DNA of 6,680 bases from Nitrospirota bacterium (GCA_015491705.1 WFVK01000143.1:1-6680); one strand, 5' to 3'. Shown: positions 1-6,415, counted from the stretch's first letter. Program-made: numbers and translations. Notes: generated from the sequence alone by a model not told the origin.

Positions 1-19
1 AGATGTGTATAAGAGACAG
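1..19. other. Tn5/Nextera mosaic-end adapter remnant at the contig end
   Basis: The first 19 bases read AGATGTGTATAAGAGACAG, which is the Tn5 transposase mosaic end used in Nextera libraries (the reverse complement is CTGTCTCTTATACACATCT). This is library sequence, not genome. The genuine pheT reading frame runs unbroken into it, and the residues read through the adapter (LSLIHI) are artefactual. The window's left edge is therefore an untrimmed contig end, and the rest of pheT is missing for technical reasons. Confidence 0.97.
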
Positions 20-196
20 CCTGATACTTAAGCAGTCGGGCCTGTTGGGTGTAATACCGATATCAAATATCGTATCACCCTCGAACTCTTCGGCCTCTTC
101 AACCTCAAGCCCGGCCATCGTCAGTGTATGGGCCAGTTTATCCGGCGGCAGGTTGAAGGCGACAAACTCTTTAAGCCAGTTGTATGATGCTTTCAT
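20..196 (-). CDS. pheT: Phenylalanine--tRNA ligase beta subunit, N-terminal fragment (cut by contig end)
   Basis: PheT forms the alpha2-beta2 phenylalanyl-tRNA synthetase with PheS in the cytoplasm. The beta subunit contributes tRNA binding and editing. Only 59 residues are present, beginning MKASYNWLKEFV and ending in the highly conserved ITPNRPDCLSIR of the N-terminal B1 domain. The full protein is usually about 800 residues, so over 90 percent is missing. The start at 194-196 is the only sensible ATG and gives the usual family N-terminus. It lies 59 bases after the pheS stop in the usual pheS-pheT order. No clear Shine-Dalgarno sequence is visible close to the start; the nearest purine stretch (AAAGAG) is about 20 bases upstream. 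The fragment is due to the assembly edge, not gene decay. Confidence 0.95.
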
Positions 197-212
197 TGTT
201 AAAAACAGGGGT

Positions 213-239
213 CAGCTCTTTACCGGCGTCTGAAAGCTG
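213..239 (-). repeat. Small imperfect hairpin in the pheS-pheT gap
   Basis: On the minus strand CAGCTTT (239-233) can pair with AGAGCTG (219-213), giving a 7-bp stem with one G-U pair and a 13-base loop. The left arm continues as CAGCTTTCAG, a 10-base word also found in the larger inverted repeat before thrS. It lies between pheS and pheT and contains the only SD-like purines. It could be a degenerate intergenic repeat or chance. No U-run follows, so it does not look like a terminator. Confidence 0.3.
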
Positions 240-255
240 TATGCCGGCGGCCTTA

Positions 256-1272
256 TCAAAATTGTTCAAGAAAACGCTTGTCATTCTCGGGGAAGAGCCT
301 TATGTCGTCAATGCCGTACTTGAGCATCGCCACCCGCTCTATTCCCAGTCCGAATGCGAAACCGGTATACTGCCCAGGATCATATCCGGCCTTTTCATAT
401 ACCCTGGGATTAATCATGCCTGCGCCCAGAATCTCTATCCAGCCGGTGCCTCCGCACACTTGGCAGCCGGCGCCTTTACATATGACGCAGGAAATATCGA
501 TCTCGGCGCTCGGCTCTGTAAAGGGGAAAAAACTCGGCCTGAACCTGAGCGATGTATCCGTGCCGAAGACCTTGCGGATGAGCAGTTCCAGGACACCCTT
601 GAGGTCGCTGAAGCGGATATGTCTGTCAACCATGAATCCCTCGAGTTGATGAAACATCGGAATATGACTGACATCCGCATCGCACCTGTACACCTTGCCG
701 GGGGCAATGACCCGCAGGGGCGGTGAATTTTTCTCCATGACACGGACCTGGACCGATGATGTATGGGTTCTCAGCACCACATCGTCACTGATGAAAAAGG
801 TATCCTGCATATCCCTTGCAGGATGATCTTTCGGAAAATTCAGGGCCTCGAAGTTATAGTAATCAAGCTCAACTTCAGGTCCCTCTTCAACAGTAAATCC
901 CAGGGAGACAAATACGGCGCTTATCTCATCAAGAACCCGCGTTACGGGGTGCAGATGCCCCGACGGTATAAAACATCCCGGCACTGTTACGTCAATCTGC
1001 TGGGTTGTGAGGGTCCTGTCCAGTTCGGATGATCTGAGAATGTCTTCCTGTTTCTTTAGCAGTGATTCAATGAAATTCCTGGCTTCGTTCAGGATACGGC
1101 CGATGCGGGGCCTCTCCTCCCGCGGAATGGAGCCGAGGGAGTTGAACTTTCCGGTAAGCAGACCTTTTCTTCCGAGGTATTTTGCTTTGAGGTCATTGAT
1201 ATCCTTGAGGCTTCCGGCGCGGGCGATGTCATCCTGCGCGAGGTTCTTTATTGACTCAATATCATTTAACAT
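256..1272 (-). CDS. pheS: Phenylalanine--tRNA ligase alpha subunit
   Basis: This is the catalytic alpha subunit of phenylalanyl-tRNA synthetase, which charges tRNA-Phe in the cytoplasm together with PheT. The predicted protein is 338 residues (E. coli has 327). Residues 1-90 are the N-terminal helical tRNA-binding arm, including [10 protein letters not shown]. The class II core follows: [10 protein letters not shown] at 108-117, motif 2 around [20 protein letters not shown] at 193-212, [14 protein letters not shown] at 244-257 and motif 3 [14 protein letters not shown] at 304-317. Cys262, 265, 270 and 273 form a CxxC-x4-CxxC knuckle that E. coli PheS lacks but many other bacterial PheS proteins carry; I infer a possible metal site. 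The frame is open further upstream, but the family N-terminus fits the ATG at 1270-1272. That ATG overlaps the end of rplT by 11 bases, and the purines AAAGGGA abut it directly, so reinitiation after rplT is likely. The TGA stop is followed immediately by TAA. Confidence 0.97.
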   Translation of the reverse strand: MLNDIESIKNLAQDDIARAGSLKDINDLKAKYLGRKGLLTGKFNSLGSIPREERPRIGRILNEARNFIESLLKKQEDILRSSELDRTLTTQQIDVTVPGCFIPSGHLHPVTRVLDEISAVFVSLGFTVEEGPEVELDYYNFEALNFPKDHPARDMQDTFFISDDVVLRTHTSSVQVRVMEKNSPPLRVIAPGKVYRCDADVSHIPMFHQLEGFMVDRHIRFSDLKGVLELLIRKVFGTDTSLRFRPSFFPFTEPSAEIDISCVICKGAGCQVCGGTGWIEILGAGMINPRVYEKAGYDPGQYTGFAFGLGIERVAMLKYGIDDIRLFPENDKRFLEQF

Positions 1273-1621
1273 TCCCTTTTTTGACCATTTCCACAAGGTT
1301 ATTGAATGCCTGAGGGTCATTGCAGGCAATATCCGCAAGGGCCTTCCTGTTCAACTGTACATTCATGTTCCTGAGCCTGTTCATGAACTGGCTGTAGGTC
1401 ATGCCCAGGGCCCTGACCGCTGCATTTATCCTGATTATCCACAATGACCTGAATTCTCTCTTCCTGGCCCTTCTGTCCCTGTATGCATTTAATAACGCCC
1501 TGTCAACCGCCTGGGCCGCAACCCTGTAAAGACGGCTTCTGGCGCTGTAATATCCCTTGGCCATCTTAAGGACTTTTTTTCTTCTTCTCCTGGTCTTGAA
1601 ACCACCTCTGGCTCTCGGCAT
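1262..1621 (-). CDS. rplT: 50S ribosomal protein L20
   Basis: L20 is a primary 23S rRNA-binding protein needed early in 50S subunit assembly. The 119-residue product has the family's usual length and the hallmark basic N-terminus ([19 protein letters not shown]) followed by [19 protein letters not shown] and the globular C-terminal half with [21 protein letters not shown]. The start is supported by AGGAGG at 1631-1636, nine bases before the ATG. Its stop overlaps the pheS start. In most bacteria rplT directly follows rpmI. Here a receptor gene of about 1.8 kb separates them, and rplT has its own TATAAT promoter element. In E. coli and Bacillus L20 represses its operon by binding the mRNA leader. 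Such a site, if present, would have to be elsewhere or in the short leader seen here. Confidence 0.98.
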   Translation of the reverse strand: MPRARGGFKTRRRRKKVLKMAKGYYSARSRLYRVAAQAVDRALLNAYRDRRARKREFRSLWIIRINAAVRALGMTYSQFMNRLRNMNVQLNRKALADIACNDPQAFNNLVEMVKKGNVK

Positions 1622-1664
1622 TTATACTTACCTCCTGAAGTTTCTGAAAACAAATCGACTATGA

Positions 1665-1693
1665 ATTATACAGTATATTGAAAAATTTTGGAA
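1665..1693 (-). promoter_or_regulatory. Probable sigma-70-type promoter for rplT-pheS-pheT
   Basis: On the minus strand a perfect TATAAT (1670-1665) lies about 44 bases upstream of the rplT ATG, within AT-rich DNA that also contains an overlapping TATACT. At a 17-base spacing the -35 position is TTCCAA (1693-1688), only a partial match to TTGACA. A start near 1658 would leave a leader of about 37 bases carrying the AGGAGG site. Its position after the receptor gene supports independent transcription of rplT-pheS-pheT. The -10 is strong and the -35 weak. Confidence 0.6.
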
Positions 1694-1708
1694 TAGCACA
1701 CGGACCGA

Positions 1709-1730
1709 CCGGGGCCGGCAGGCTCCCCGG
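1709..1730 (-). repeat. GC-rich hairpin between mcp and rplT
   Basis: CCGGGG and CCCCGG form a 6-bp stem, extended by two further G-C pairs past a 2-base bulge, with a 4-base loop. It lies 68 bases downstream of the receptor stop and upstream of the rplT promoter element. It could stop transcription or protect the mcp mRNA 3' end. No U-run follows on either strand, so I do not call it an intrinsic terminator. Confidence 0.4.
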
Positions 1731-1797
1731 CCCGTTTATGCAGAATGCAAGGTGGTAACACTTTCAAGATACCGGCGAGCCGGCGGTGCAGAGGTTT

Positions 1798-3591
1798 TCA
1801 GGGTGATGCAGGCGCCTGGACGAGTTCATCCTCCTGTGCCGGAAACCCGCCATCCTGTGTGCCGGCGGCGTCCTGCTCCGGCGCAGCTTCACCGGCATCT
1901 TCCCGGAGTTTAAATCCGCTTACCATCTGCTGGAGCTCCCGCGCCAGAATATACAGGTTCTGTGTGGCCTCGGAAGACCGGTTTACAGCGTCAGCGGTCT
2001 GTTTTGTTATATCAGCCACGGACTCGAGGTTTGACGCCACTTCCTCACCCGTGCTGGACTGTTCTTCAGCCGCGGTGGCTATCTGCTGTATCATATCCGT
2101 TACATTCCTTACGGATGATACTATCTCCTGTAATGCCTCACCTGCCTGATTGGCGGAATTCACCCCGTTTTCAACTTCCTTTGTCCCGTTGCGCATCGAT
2201 TCCACGGCCTTTATCGTCTCTTCCTGGATGCCTTTAATCATCTCGCCTATCTCGTTTGTGGCGGACGTGGTTCTCTCTGCGAGTTTCCTCACCTCATCGG
2301 CAACCACTGCAAACCCCCTGCCCTGCTCACCGGCCCTTGCAGCTTCTATGGCTGCATTCAGCGCCAGGAGGTTGGTCTGTCCGGCGATATCATTTATTAC
2401 CTTGATGATCTCCCCGATCTGTTCGGAATTTCTGCCGAGTGTTTCGACAGTGGCTGCGGATTCATTCACCGACACTGATATCTGGTTCATCCCGTCTATG
2501 GTCTCTTTTACGACTTCCCCGCCTTTTACGGCGAGGTCGCTTGCCTTCTTTGCAGAATCAGCGGCATTGGCGGTATTCTGGGCGACGCTCAGAAAGGAGG
2601 AATTAAGCTCTTCGATTGAAGAGGCCGCCTGTGAAGTCTTGGATGACTGCTCCTGTGCGTTAACGGCTATATTCTGGGAGGAATCCGAAAGCTGGCTTGC
2701 CGCGGCGGTCACATTGTCGGAATGGCTTGCCACCTTATGCAGCATCACATTCAACCTGTAGTTGGTTTTATTGAACGTATCGGTTAACTCCGCTATTTCA
2801 TCATTTGATTTGACATGGACTTCCATTGTAAGGTCGCCGTCGGCCTGCCTTCTGAAGGCCTCCAGCAGTTGTCTTACCGGACGTATGATATTTCTTGATG
2901 TAGTGCTTAACACAACCGCTATCAGAAAGAGTGTCGTGATCATGACGCCGGCAATGCTGACCAGCATTTTTCTGAAAAAATTCCGTGAATTTTCCCGGGC
3001 CTCGTTATACAGCTTTTCCAGACGCTCTGAAACGAGTTCTCCTGCGGAATGATTGTGTTTGCCGACCACCGAGCTTGTAATTTCGTCAAACTCTTCAGGA
3101 ATGTTGATTTCGAAAACGAGAAATCCCGCAGGATCATCCTTGCCGGCGACAGGTGTATACCCGAACATTTTTCCATCGTGGTACATAACCGTTACCTCGC
3201 CGCGCGCCCTTGACATACGGCCAAGCATGGAAGTGAAGCTCTCGGGCAGACTGGTTTGTTCGGGGTATATGACGTGTCCGTTCAGTTCCGTAAAATAGAT
3301 ACCGTCAAGGCCGAGTGATTCGACCTGGCTGATTACGTCCTTTGCAATACTGTCGTCTCCTTTCTCCAGCGCCGCCAGTGCATCCCCCGGTGAACTTGTT
3401 TTACTCATAAGTAAAAGCCCGGCCTTCAACAGTTCCTCTTTGGTTTCAATAAGCCTTTTCAATTCCGTATTCAGCGTTGTCTGTGAATTGGAAAAGGTAA
3501 GTTTTGAAAACAGTACCCCGATTATCAGGTAATTAACAATAATTATAGCCACGGGTATCCATAACGTCTTTGCCTGCAATTTCATTCTCAT
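1798..3591 (-). CDS. Methyl-accepting chemotaxis protein, Cache-like sensor, HAMP and signalling domains
   Basis: This is an inner-membrane chemoreceptor that would signal through CheW/CheA to the flagellar motor or another output. The 597-residue protein has TM1 at about 10-30 and a periplasmic sensor at about 31-207. TM2 is at about 209-230, HAMP at about 232-285, and a long cytoplasmic coiled coil at about 290-560. The hairpin tip is the near-universal segment around 394-440 ([20 protein letters not shown], then [18 protein letters not shown]). Pieces such as [16 protein letters not shown] and MFGYTPVAG...GFLVFEI resemble a single Cache domain, but the ligand is unknown. Glu-rich methylation-like stretches are SSIEEL near 324 and AAEEQSS near 507. 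The tail after 562 is rich in Ala, Gln, Pro and acidic residues and lacks an NWETF-type CheR tether. AAGGAG (3598-3603) sits six bases before the ATG. No other chemotaxis gene is in view. The gene sits between rpmI and rplT, which is unusual. Confidence 0.95.
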   Translation of the reverse strand: MRMKLQAKTLWIPVAIIIVNYLIIGVLFSKLTFSNSQTTLNTELKRLIETKEELLKAGLLLMSKTSSPGDALAALEKGDDSIAKDVISQVESLGLDGIYFTELNGHVIYPEQTSLPESFTSMLGRMSRARGEVTVMYHDGKMFGYTPVAGKDDPAGFLVFEINIPEEFDEITSSVVGKHNHSAGELVSERLEKLYNEARENSRNFFRKMLVSIAGVMITTLFLIAVVLSTTSRNIIRPVRQLLEAFRRQADGDLTMEVHVKSNDEIAELTDTFNKTNYRLNVMLHKVASHSDNVTAAASQLSDSSQNIAVNAQEQSSKTSQAASSIEELNSSFLSVAQNTANAADSAKKASDLAVKGGEVVKETIDGMNQISVSVNESAATVETLGRNSEQIGEIIKVINDIAGQTNLLALNAAIEAARAGEQGRGFAVVADEVRKLAERTTSATNEIGEMIKGIQEETIKAVESMRNGTKEVENGVNSANQAGEALQEIVSSVRNVTDMIQQIATAAEEQSSTGEEVASNLESVADITKQTADAVNRSSEATQNLYILARELQQMVSGFKLREDAGEAAPEQDAAGTQDGGFPAQEDELVQAPASP

Positions 3592-3651
3592 TGTGCTCTC
3601 CTTAAATCCACCTTTCGAATCTTCATGTCTCTCTCTCGAGATGCAGTTATA

Positions 3652-3679
3652 TTATCGGAAACATTATGGCGAATCTTTA
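3652..3679 (-). promoter_or_regulatory. Sigma-28 (FliA)-like flagellar/chemotaxis promoter for the mcp gene
   Basis: On the minus strand TAAAGATT (3679-3672) and TCCGATAA (3659-3652) each match the sigma-28 consensus elements TAAAGTTT and GCCGATAA at 7 of 8 positions. The spacer is 12 bases, against the usual 11. Transcription would start near 3645 and give a leader of about 55 bases. Chemoreceptors are typical sigma-28 regulon members, so element and gene agree. Competing sigma-70 readings (TTGTCA with CATAAT at 19 bases, or GATAAT without a good -35) fit less well. Confidence 0.65.
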
Positions 3680-3744
3680 CCTTGCTGTGACAAAAATTAC
3701 CGCATCGCTTTATGACGGCTGAAGCGTGAATCACGGTGGTCCTG

Positions 3745-3784
3745 AAAAAGACGAAAAGACGCTTCTGCATGCAGAAGCGTCTTT
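3745..3784 (-). terminator. Intrinsic terminator after thrS-infC-rpmI
   Basis: Bases 3755-3784 are a perfect 30-base palindrome (arms AAAGACGCTTCTGCA and its complement). On the minus strand the stem is followed by TTTTCGTCTTTTT, a good U-tract. It lies about 50 bases downstream of the rpmI stop, so it should end the thrS-infC-rpmI transcript before the receptor promoter. On the plus strand only three T residues follow, so activity in that direction would be weaker. Confidence 0.88.
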
Positions 3785-3835
3785 CATGATGGAGAGCTGA
3801 AGAGCGGTTATTCCCTTCTTACCTTTTAAAGGTTA

Positions 3836-4030
3836 TCAACCGGGTAACATTTTCCTGACGGCGTCTATATTCGTCCTGTCAATCAGTCCGCTCTTTCTGA
3901 GACGTTTTGTCCTCTTGGAAGACTTGCCGGTCAGGAGATGACTCTTGTAGGCCTTGTATCTCTTGATCTTTCCCGTACCTGTCTTCTTGAATCTCTTTGC
4001 GGCCCCTCTGTGTGTTTTTAACTTAGGCAT
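3836..4030 (-). CDS. rpmI: 50S ribosomal protein L35
   Basis: L35 is a small basic protein of the large ribosomal subunit. The 64-residue length is standard, and the sequence starts with the family signature [22 protein letters not shown], followed by the Lys/Arg-rich [15 protein letters not shown] segment and a C-terminal VRKMLPG. GGAGGG (4040-4045) is nine bases before the chosen ATG. A decoy ATG lies inside that spacer and opens only a four-codon frame (MLNA) overlapping the real start. The gene follows infC by 56 bases and is followed not by rplT, as is usual, but by a terminator and a chemoreceptor gene. Confidence 0.98.
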   Translation of the reverse strand: MPKLKTHRGAAKRFKKTGTGKIKRYKAYKSHLLTGKSSKRTKRLRKSGLIDRTNIDAVRKMLPG

Positions 4031-4086
4031 TTAACATTTCCCTCCGTGTAATAGTCCTGTATATAAGGATAAATAATGATGATGGC

Positions 4087-4584
4087 TTACTTCGGTGCAA
4101 GGACCATTATCATGCGGTTGCCTTCCATCCTGGCCATCTGTTCCACATTTGCTATGTCGGAAAGCTCGTTAATTATCCGGTCGAATACCTTTTGGCCGAG
4201 GGAACGGTGAACGATCTCCCTCCCCCTGAACATCATCGTTACCTTTACCTTGTTGCCGTGCTCCAGAAACTTCTTTGCATTTTTCATCTTGAACATCAGG
4301 TCATGTTCGTTAATCTGGGGCCTGACCTTTACTTCTTTCAGGGTTATGGTCCTGTGCTTTGAAGAATGCTTTTTGGCCTGCTGATAACGGTACTTGCCAT
4401 AGTCCATTATCTTGCAGACAGGAGGTTTGGCATTCGGCGCTACTTCCACTATATCGAGTTCCTGGTCTGAAGCGAGTTTCCTTGCTCTGTGTATATCCAT
4501 AATGCCCAGTTGTTTTCCGTCGCTGTCTATTACCCTCACTTCTTTTGACCTGATCCAGCGGTTGATTCTTAATCCTCTGCTTAT
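4087..4584 (-). CDS. infC: Translation initiation factor IF-3, probable ATA start
   Basis: IF3 binds the 30S subunit, keeps it apart from the 50S and checks start-codon/initiator-tRNA pairing. Starting at 4584 gives 165 residues, ordinary for IF3. The N-domain carries RINRWIRSKEVRVIDSDGKQLGIMD, then VEVAPNAKPPVCKIMDYGKYRYQQAKK. The C-domain carries KEVKVRPQINEHDLMFKMKNAKKFLEHGNKVKVTMMFRGREI and ends MIMVLAPK. The first conventional start in frame is the GTG at 4539, but it would remove the conserved RINxxIRSKE segment. No ATG, GTG or TTG exists between that segment and the thrS end. The ATA at 4582-4584 follows AGGAGG by 5 bases and gives a normal N-terminus. infC in E. coli and Bacillus also uses a non-AUG start (AUU), through which IF3 represses itself. 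The start lies 2 bases after the thrS stop, which suggests translational coupling. The exact start codon is inferred. Confidence 0.95.
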   Translation of the reverse strand: MSRGLRINRWIRSKEVRVIDSDGKQLGIMDIHRARKLASDQELDIVEVAPNAKPPVCKIMDYGKYRYQQAKKHSSKHRTITLKEVKVRPQINEHDLMFKMKNAKKFLEHGNKVKVTMMFRGREIVHRSLGQKVFDRIINELSDIANVEQMARMEGNRMIMVLAPK

Positions 4585-4586
4585 AA

Positions 4587-6329
4587 CTACCTCCTGTTTT
4601 TGATTTCTTCCTTCAGAAATGATATCAGTTTTTCAATAGACATCTCTCCGGCATTTTCACCGGTTCTCTTTCTGAGATTAACTGTATTATTCGCCGATTC
4701 CCTGTCACCTATTATACACATATAGGGGGTTTTTAACATAGTGGCTTTCCTTATTTTGTAACCGATTTTTTCATTTGCATCATCTAAATCGGCCCTTATT
4801 CCGCTTTCCTTTAATGAATTGAGGACTATCCGCCCGTATTCAATATGTCTCTCTGCAATGGGCAGAATGGAAGCCTGCACAGGAGAAAGCCACAGCGGGA
4901 AGGCCCCACTGTAGTGCTCTATCAGGACCCCGAAAAACCTCTCCAGGGAACCCATGAGCGCGCGGTGTATCATAATAGGCCTGTAATCCCTGCTGTCGGG
5001 GCCCCTGTAACTGATGTCCAGTCTCTCGGGCAGGTTGAAATCGACCTGTATGGTGCTGCACTGCCACTGTCTCCCGAGGGAATCCCTGACCTTTATATCA
5101 ATCTTCGGTCCGTAAAACACCCCCTCCCCAGGGTCTATTTCATGCCTGAGCCCCCTGTGATGAAGCGCCTTCCGCAATGCATTCGTTGCCTTTTCCCATC
5201 CTTCATCCGTTCCCACGTATTTATCCGGTCTTGTCGAGAGATATATGTCGTAGTCTGTAAAACCGAAGGTCCGGAGTATGAAGATAGTGAATTCCAGCAC
5301 CTTCAGCACCTCGTTGTCTATCTGTTCTTCGGTGCAGAAGATATGGGCGTCATCCTGTGTGAACCCCCTTACCCTCAGGAGGCCGTGAAGCACGCCGGAG
5401 CGTTCGTATCTGTAAACCGTTCCGAGCTCAGCATAACGCAGTGGCAGATTCCTGTAACTTCTCAGGCTGCTTTTAAAGACGGACACATGAAAGGGGCAGT
5501 TCATGGGCTTTATTTCATAGTCGGTTCCCTCAACCTCCATGGGTGAATACATATTTTCCCTGTAGAAGTCCAGATGGCCTGTTGTTTCCCATAAACCAAG
5601 CTTTGCCATATGCGGCGTATAGAGAATCTCATAACCCGCCTTGTAATGCTCATCCAGCCAGAAACTCTCTATCACCCTTCTGACGGCGGCGCCCCTCGGA
5701 TGCCACAGCACAAGTCCCGCGCCTATGTCATCACTCAAACTGAATAGGTCAAGCTCTTTTCCAAGCCGCCTGTGGTCTCTCTTTTTGACTTCTTCGAGAA
5801 ATTCAAGATGTTTTCTGAGAGCCTCTTCAGTGGGAAAGGATACCCCGTATATGCGTTGCAGCATTTTGTTCCTTTCATCGCCTCTCCAGTAAGCGCCGGC
5901 GACCGAAAGGAGCTTGAATGCCCTGACTTCCCCGGTGGATTTCAGGTGGGGACCGCGGCAGAGATCCACAAAATCGCCTTCTTCATAGACGGTCACGGTC
6001 TCACCATCAAGCTCGTTTATCAACTCGACCTTGTAAGTTTCGCCAAGCTGCTGAAAGAGTTTCAGGGCCTCTGCCCTCGGCAGTTCCCTCCTGACGAACG
6101 GCCTGTCGGCCCTTATAATCTCTTCCATCTTTTTTTCTATCCGCTGAAGGTCGTCCTCAGTGAGGGAGCGGTTGCAGTCCACGTCATAATAAAACCCATC
6201 GGCTATTGCGGGGCCTATGGCAAGCCTGGTACCGGGATAGAGTTCTTTGACGGCATGAGCCATGATGTGGGAGGTGCTGTGACGGTAAATCTGGAGAAAT
6301 TCCCTGTCGTTTTCAGATGATTCTAAAAT
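4587..6329 (-). CDS. thrS: Threonine--tRNA ligase lacking the TGS domain, probable ATT start
   Basis: ThrRS charges tRNA-Thr and hydrolyses mischarged Ser-tRNA-Thr. From the proposed start the protein has 580 residues, against about 640 in E. coli. The editing domain begins almost at once: HSTSH gives His17 and His21, with CRGPH giving Cys124 and His128. The catalytic core has Cys278 (NCPFH), His329 (DDAHIF) and His455 (MIHRALMGSLERF) as the expected zinc ligands. Motif 2 is at about 306-327 (YRYERSGVLHGLLRVRGF). The anticodon-binding domain runs from about 482 to the end. The first in-frame ATG (6263) would cut off the HxxxH editing motif, so the true start is upstream. Between it and the in-frame TGA at 6354-6356 there is no ATG, GTG or TTG. 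The ATT at 6327-6329 lies 8 bases after GGGAGG. There is no space for a TGS domain, as tRNA-Val lies 93 bases upstream. The gene is first in a thrS-infC-rpmI unit. Confidence 0.96.
   Translation of the reverse strand: MLESSENDREFLQIYRHSTSHIMAHAVKELYPGTRLAIGPAIADGFYYDVDCNRSLTEDDLQRIEKKMEEIIRADRPFVRRELPRAEALKLFQQLGETYKVELINELDGETVTVYEEGDFVDLCRGPHLKSTGEVRAFKLLSVAGAYWRGDERNKMLQRIYGVSFPTEEALRKHLEFLEEVKKRDHRRLGKELDLFSLSDDIGAGLVLWHPRGAAVRRVIESFWLDEHYKAGYEILYTPHMAKLGLWETTGHLDFYRENMYSPMEVEGTDYEIKPMNCPFHVSVFKSSLRSYRNLPLRYAELGTVYRYERSGVLHGLLRVRGFTQDDAHIFCTEEQIDNEVLKVLEFTIFILRTFGFTDYDIYLSTRPDKYVGTDEGWEKATNALRKALHHRGLRHEIDPGEGVFYGPKIDIKVRDSLGRQWQCSTIQVDFNLPERLDISYRGPDSRDYRPIMIHRALMGSLERFFGVLIEHYSGAFPLWLSPVQASILPIAERHIEYGRIVLNSLKESGIRADLDDANEKIGYKIRKATMLKTPYMCIIGDRESANNTVNLRKRTGENAGEMSIEKLISFLKEEIKNRR
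4590..4595 (-). promoter_or_regulatory. infC ribosome binding site inside the thrS 3' end
   Basis: AGGAGG, read on the minus strand, is simultaneously the last two sense codons of thrS (Arg-Arg) and the Shine-Dalgarno sequence of infC. The next bases are TAG (thrS stop), TT, then the proposed ATA start, giving a 5-base spacer. Ribosomes finishing thrS would cover this site, so the two genes are likely coupled. The site is decisive for placing the infC start at 4584 rather than at the downstream GTG. Confidence 0.85.
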
Positions 6330-6343
6330 ACCGTATACCTCCC
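6327..6343 (-). promoter_or_regulatory. thrS ribosome binding site with non-AUG (ATT) start codon
   Basis: On the minus strand AAGGGAGG ends at 6338, followed by the 8-base spacer TATACGGT and the in-frame codon ATT (6329-6327). The following codons read LESSENDREFLQIYRHSTSH and lead directly into the editing-domain HxxxH motif. The strength and spacing of this SD make ATT the best start. The other in-frame ATT, nearer the HxxxH motif, has no such site in front of it. Confidence 0.75.
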
Positions 6344-6349
6344 TTAAAA

Positions 6350-6415
6350 GTTGTCAGCTTTCAGCGAAAGTCAACTCCATTCTTGTCCGAGCGCTGAAAG
6401 CTGCGCACTGATAAC
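6350..6415 (-). repeat. Inverted repeat (REP/MITE-like) in the thrS leader
   Basis: CAGCTTTCAGCG (6355-6366) and CGCTGAAAGCTG (6392-6403) are perfect 12-base inverted arms around a 25-base loop. Outer partial arms are GTTGTCAG (6350-6357) and CTGATAAC (6408-6415). The element fills the gap between tRNA-Val and the thrS SD. It resembles dispersed intergenic palindromes of the 'gctgaaagctg' type. It could also fold in the thrS leader RNA, just upstream of the SD, and influence processing or translation. I see no tRNA-Thr anticodon-arm mimic in the loop. One further partial match lies in the pheS-pheT gap. Confidence 0.7.

Noticed and set aside
184..726. Plus-strand open frame of 180 codons
   Set aside because: It is antisense to pheS and the start of pheT, resembles no protein family, and lacks a ribosome site; it is a shadow of the real gene.
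1273..1338. Longer pheS starting at the ATG at 1336-1338
   Set aside because: The extra 22 residues lie within rplT coding sequence in another frame and do not resemble PheS N-termini.
2150..2761. Plus-strand open frame of 203 codons, rich in Ser/Ala
   Set aside because: It is antisense to the low-complexity helical MCP signalling domain; no SD and no recognisable motif.
3725..3735. Short palindrome CGTGAATCACG as an operator
   Set aside because: An 11-base palindrome is expected by chance at this scale, and it lies about 46 bases upstream of the promoter without a recognised regulator motif.
3588..3770. Minus-strand 60-codon frame upstream of mcp
   Set aside because: It spans the terminator and the promoter, starts inside the palindrome, ends at the MCP start, and has no family resemblance.
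4537..4539. GTG as the infC start (150-residue product)
   Set aside because: It would remove the conserved RINxxIRSKE segment encoded upstream, and the AGGAGG site is positioned for 4584 instead.
4845..5546. Plus-strand open frame of 233 codons
   Set aside because: It lies wholly antisense within the conserved thrS catalytic core, and its composition is explained by the opposite strand.
6261..6263. ATG as the thrS start (558-residue product)
   Set aside because: It would remove both histidines of the editing HxxxH motif that are plainly encoded just upstream, and it has no SD.
6350..6415. T-box or tRNA-Thr-mimic operator controlling thrS
   Set aside because: There is no T-box sequence or terminator/antiterminator pair, and the loop shows no tRNA-Thr anticodon-arm mimic.
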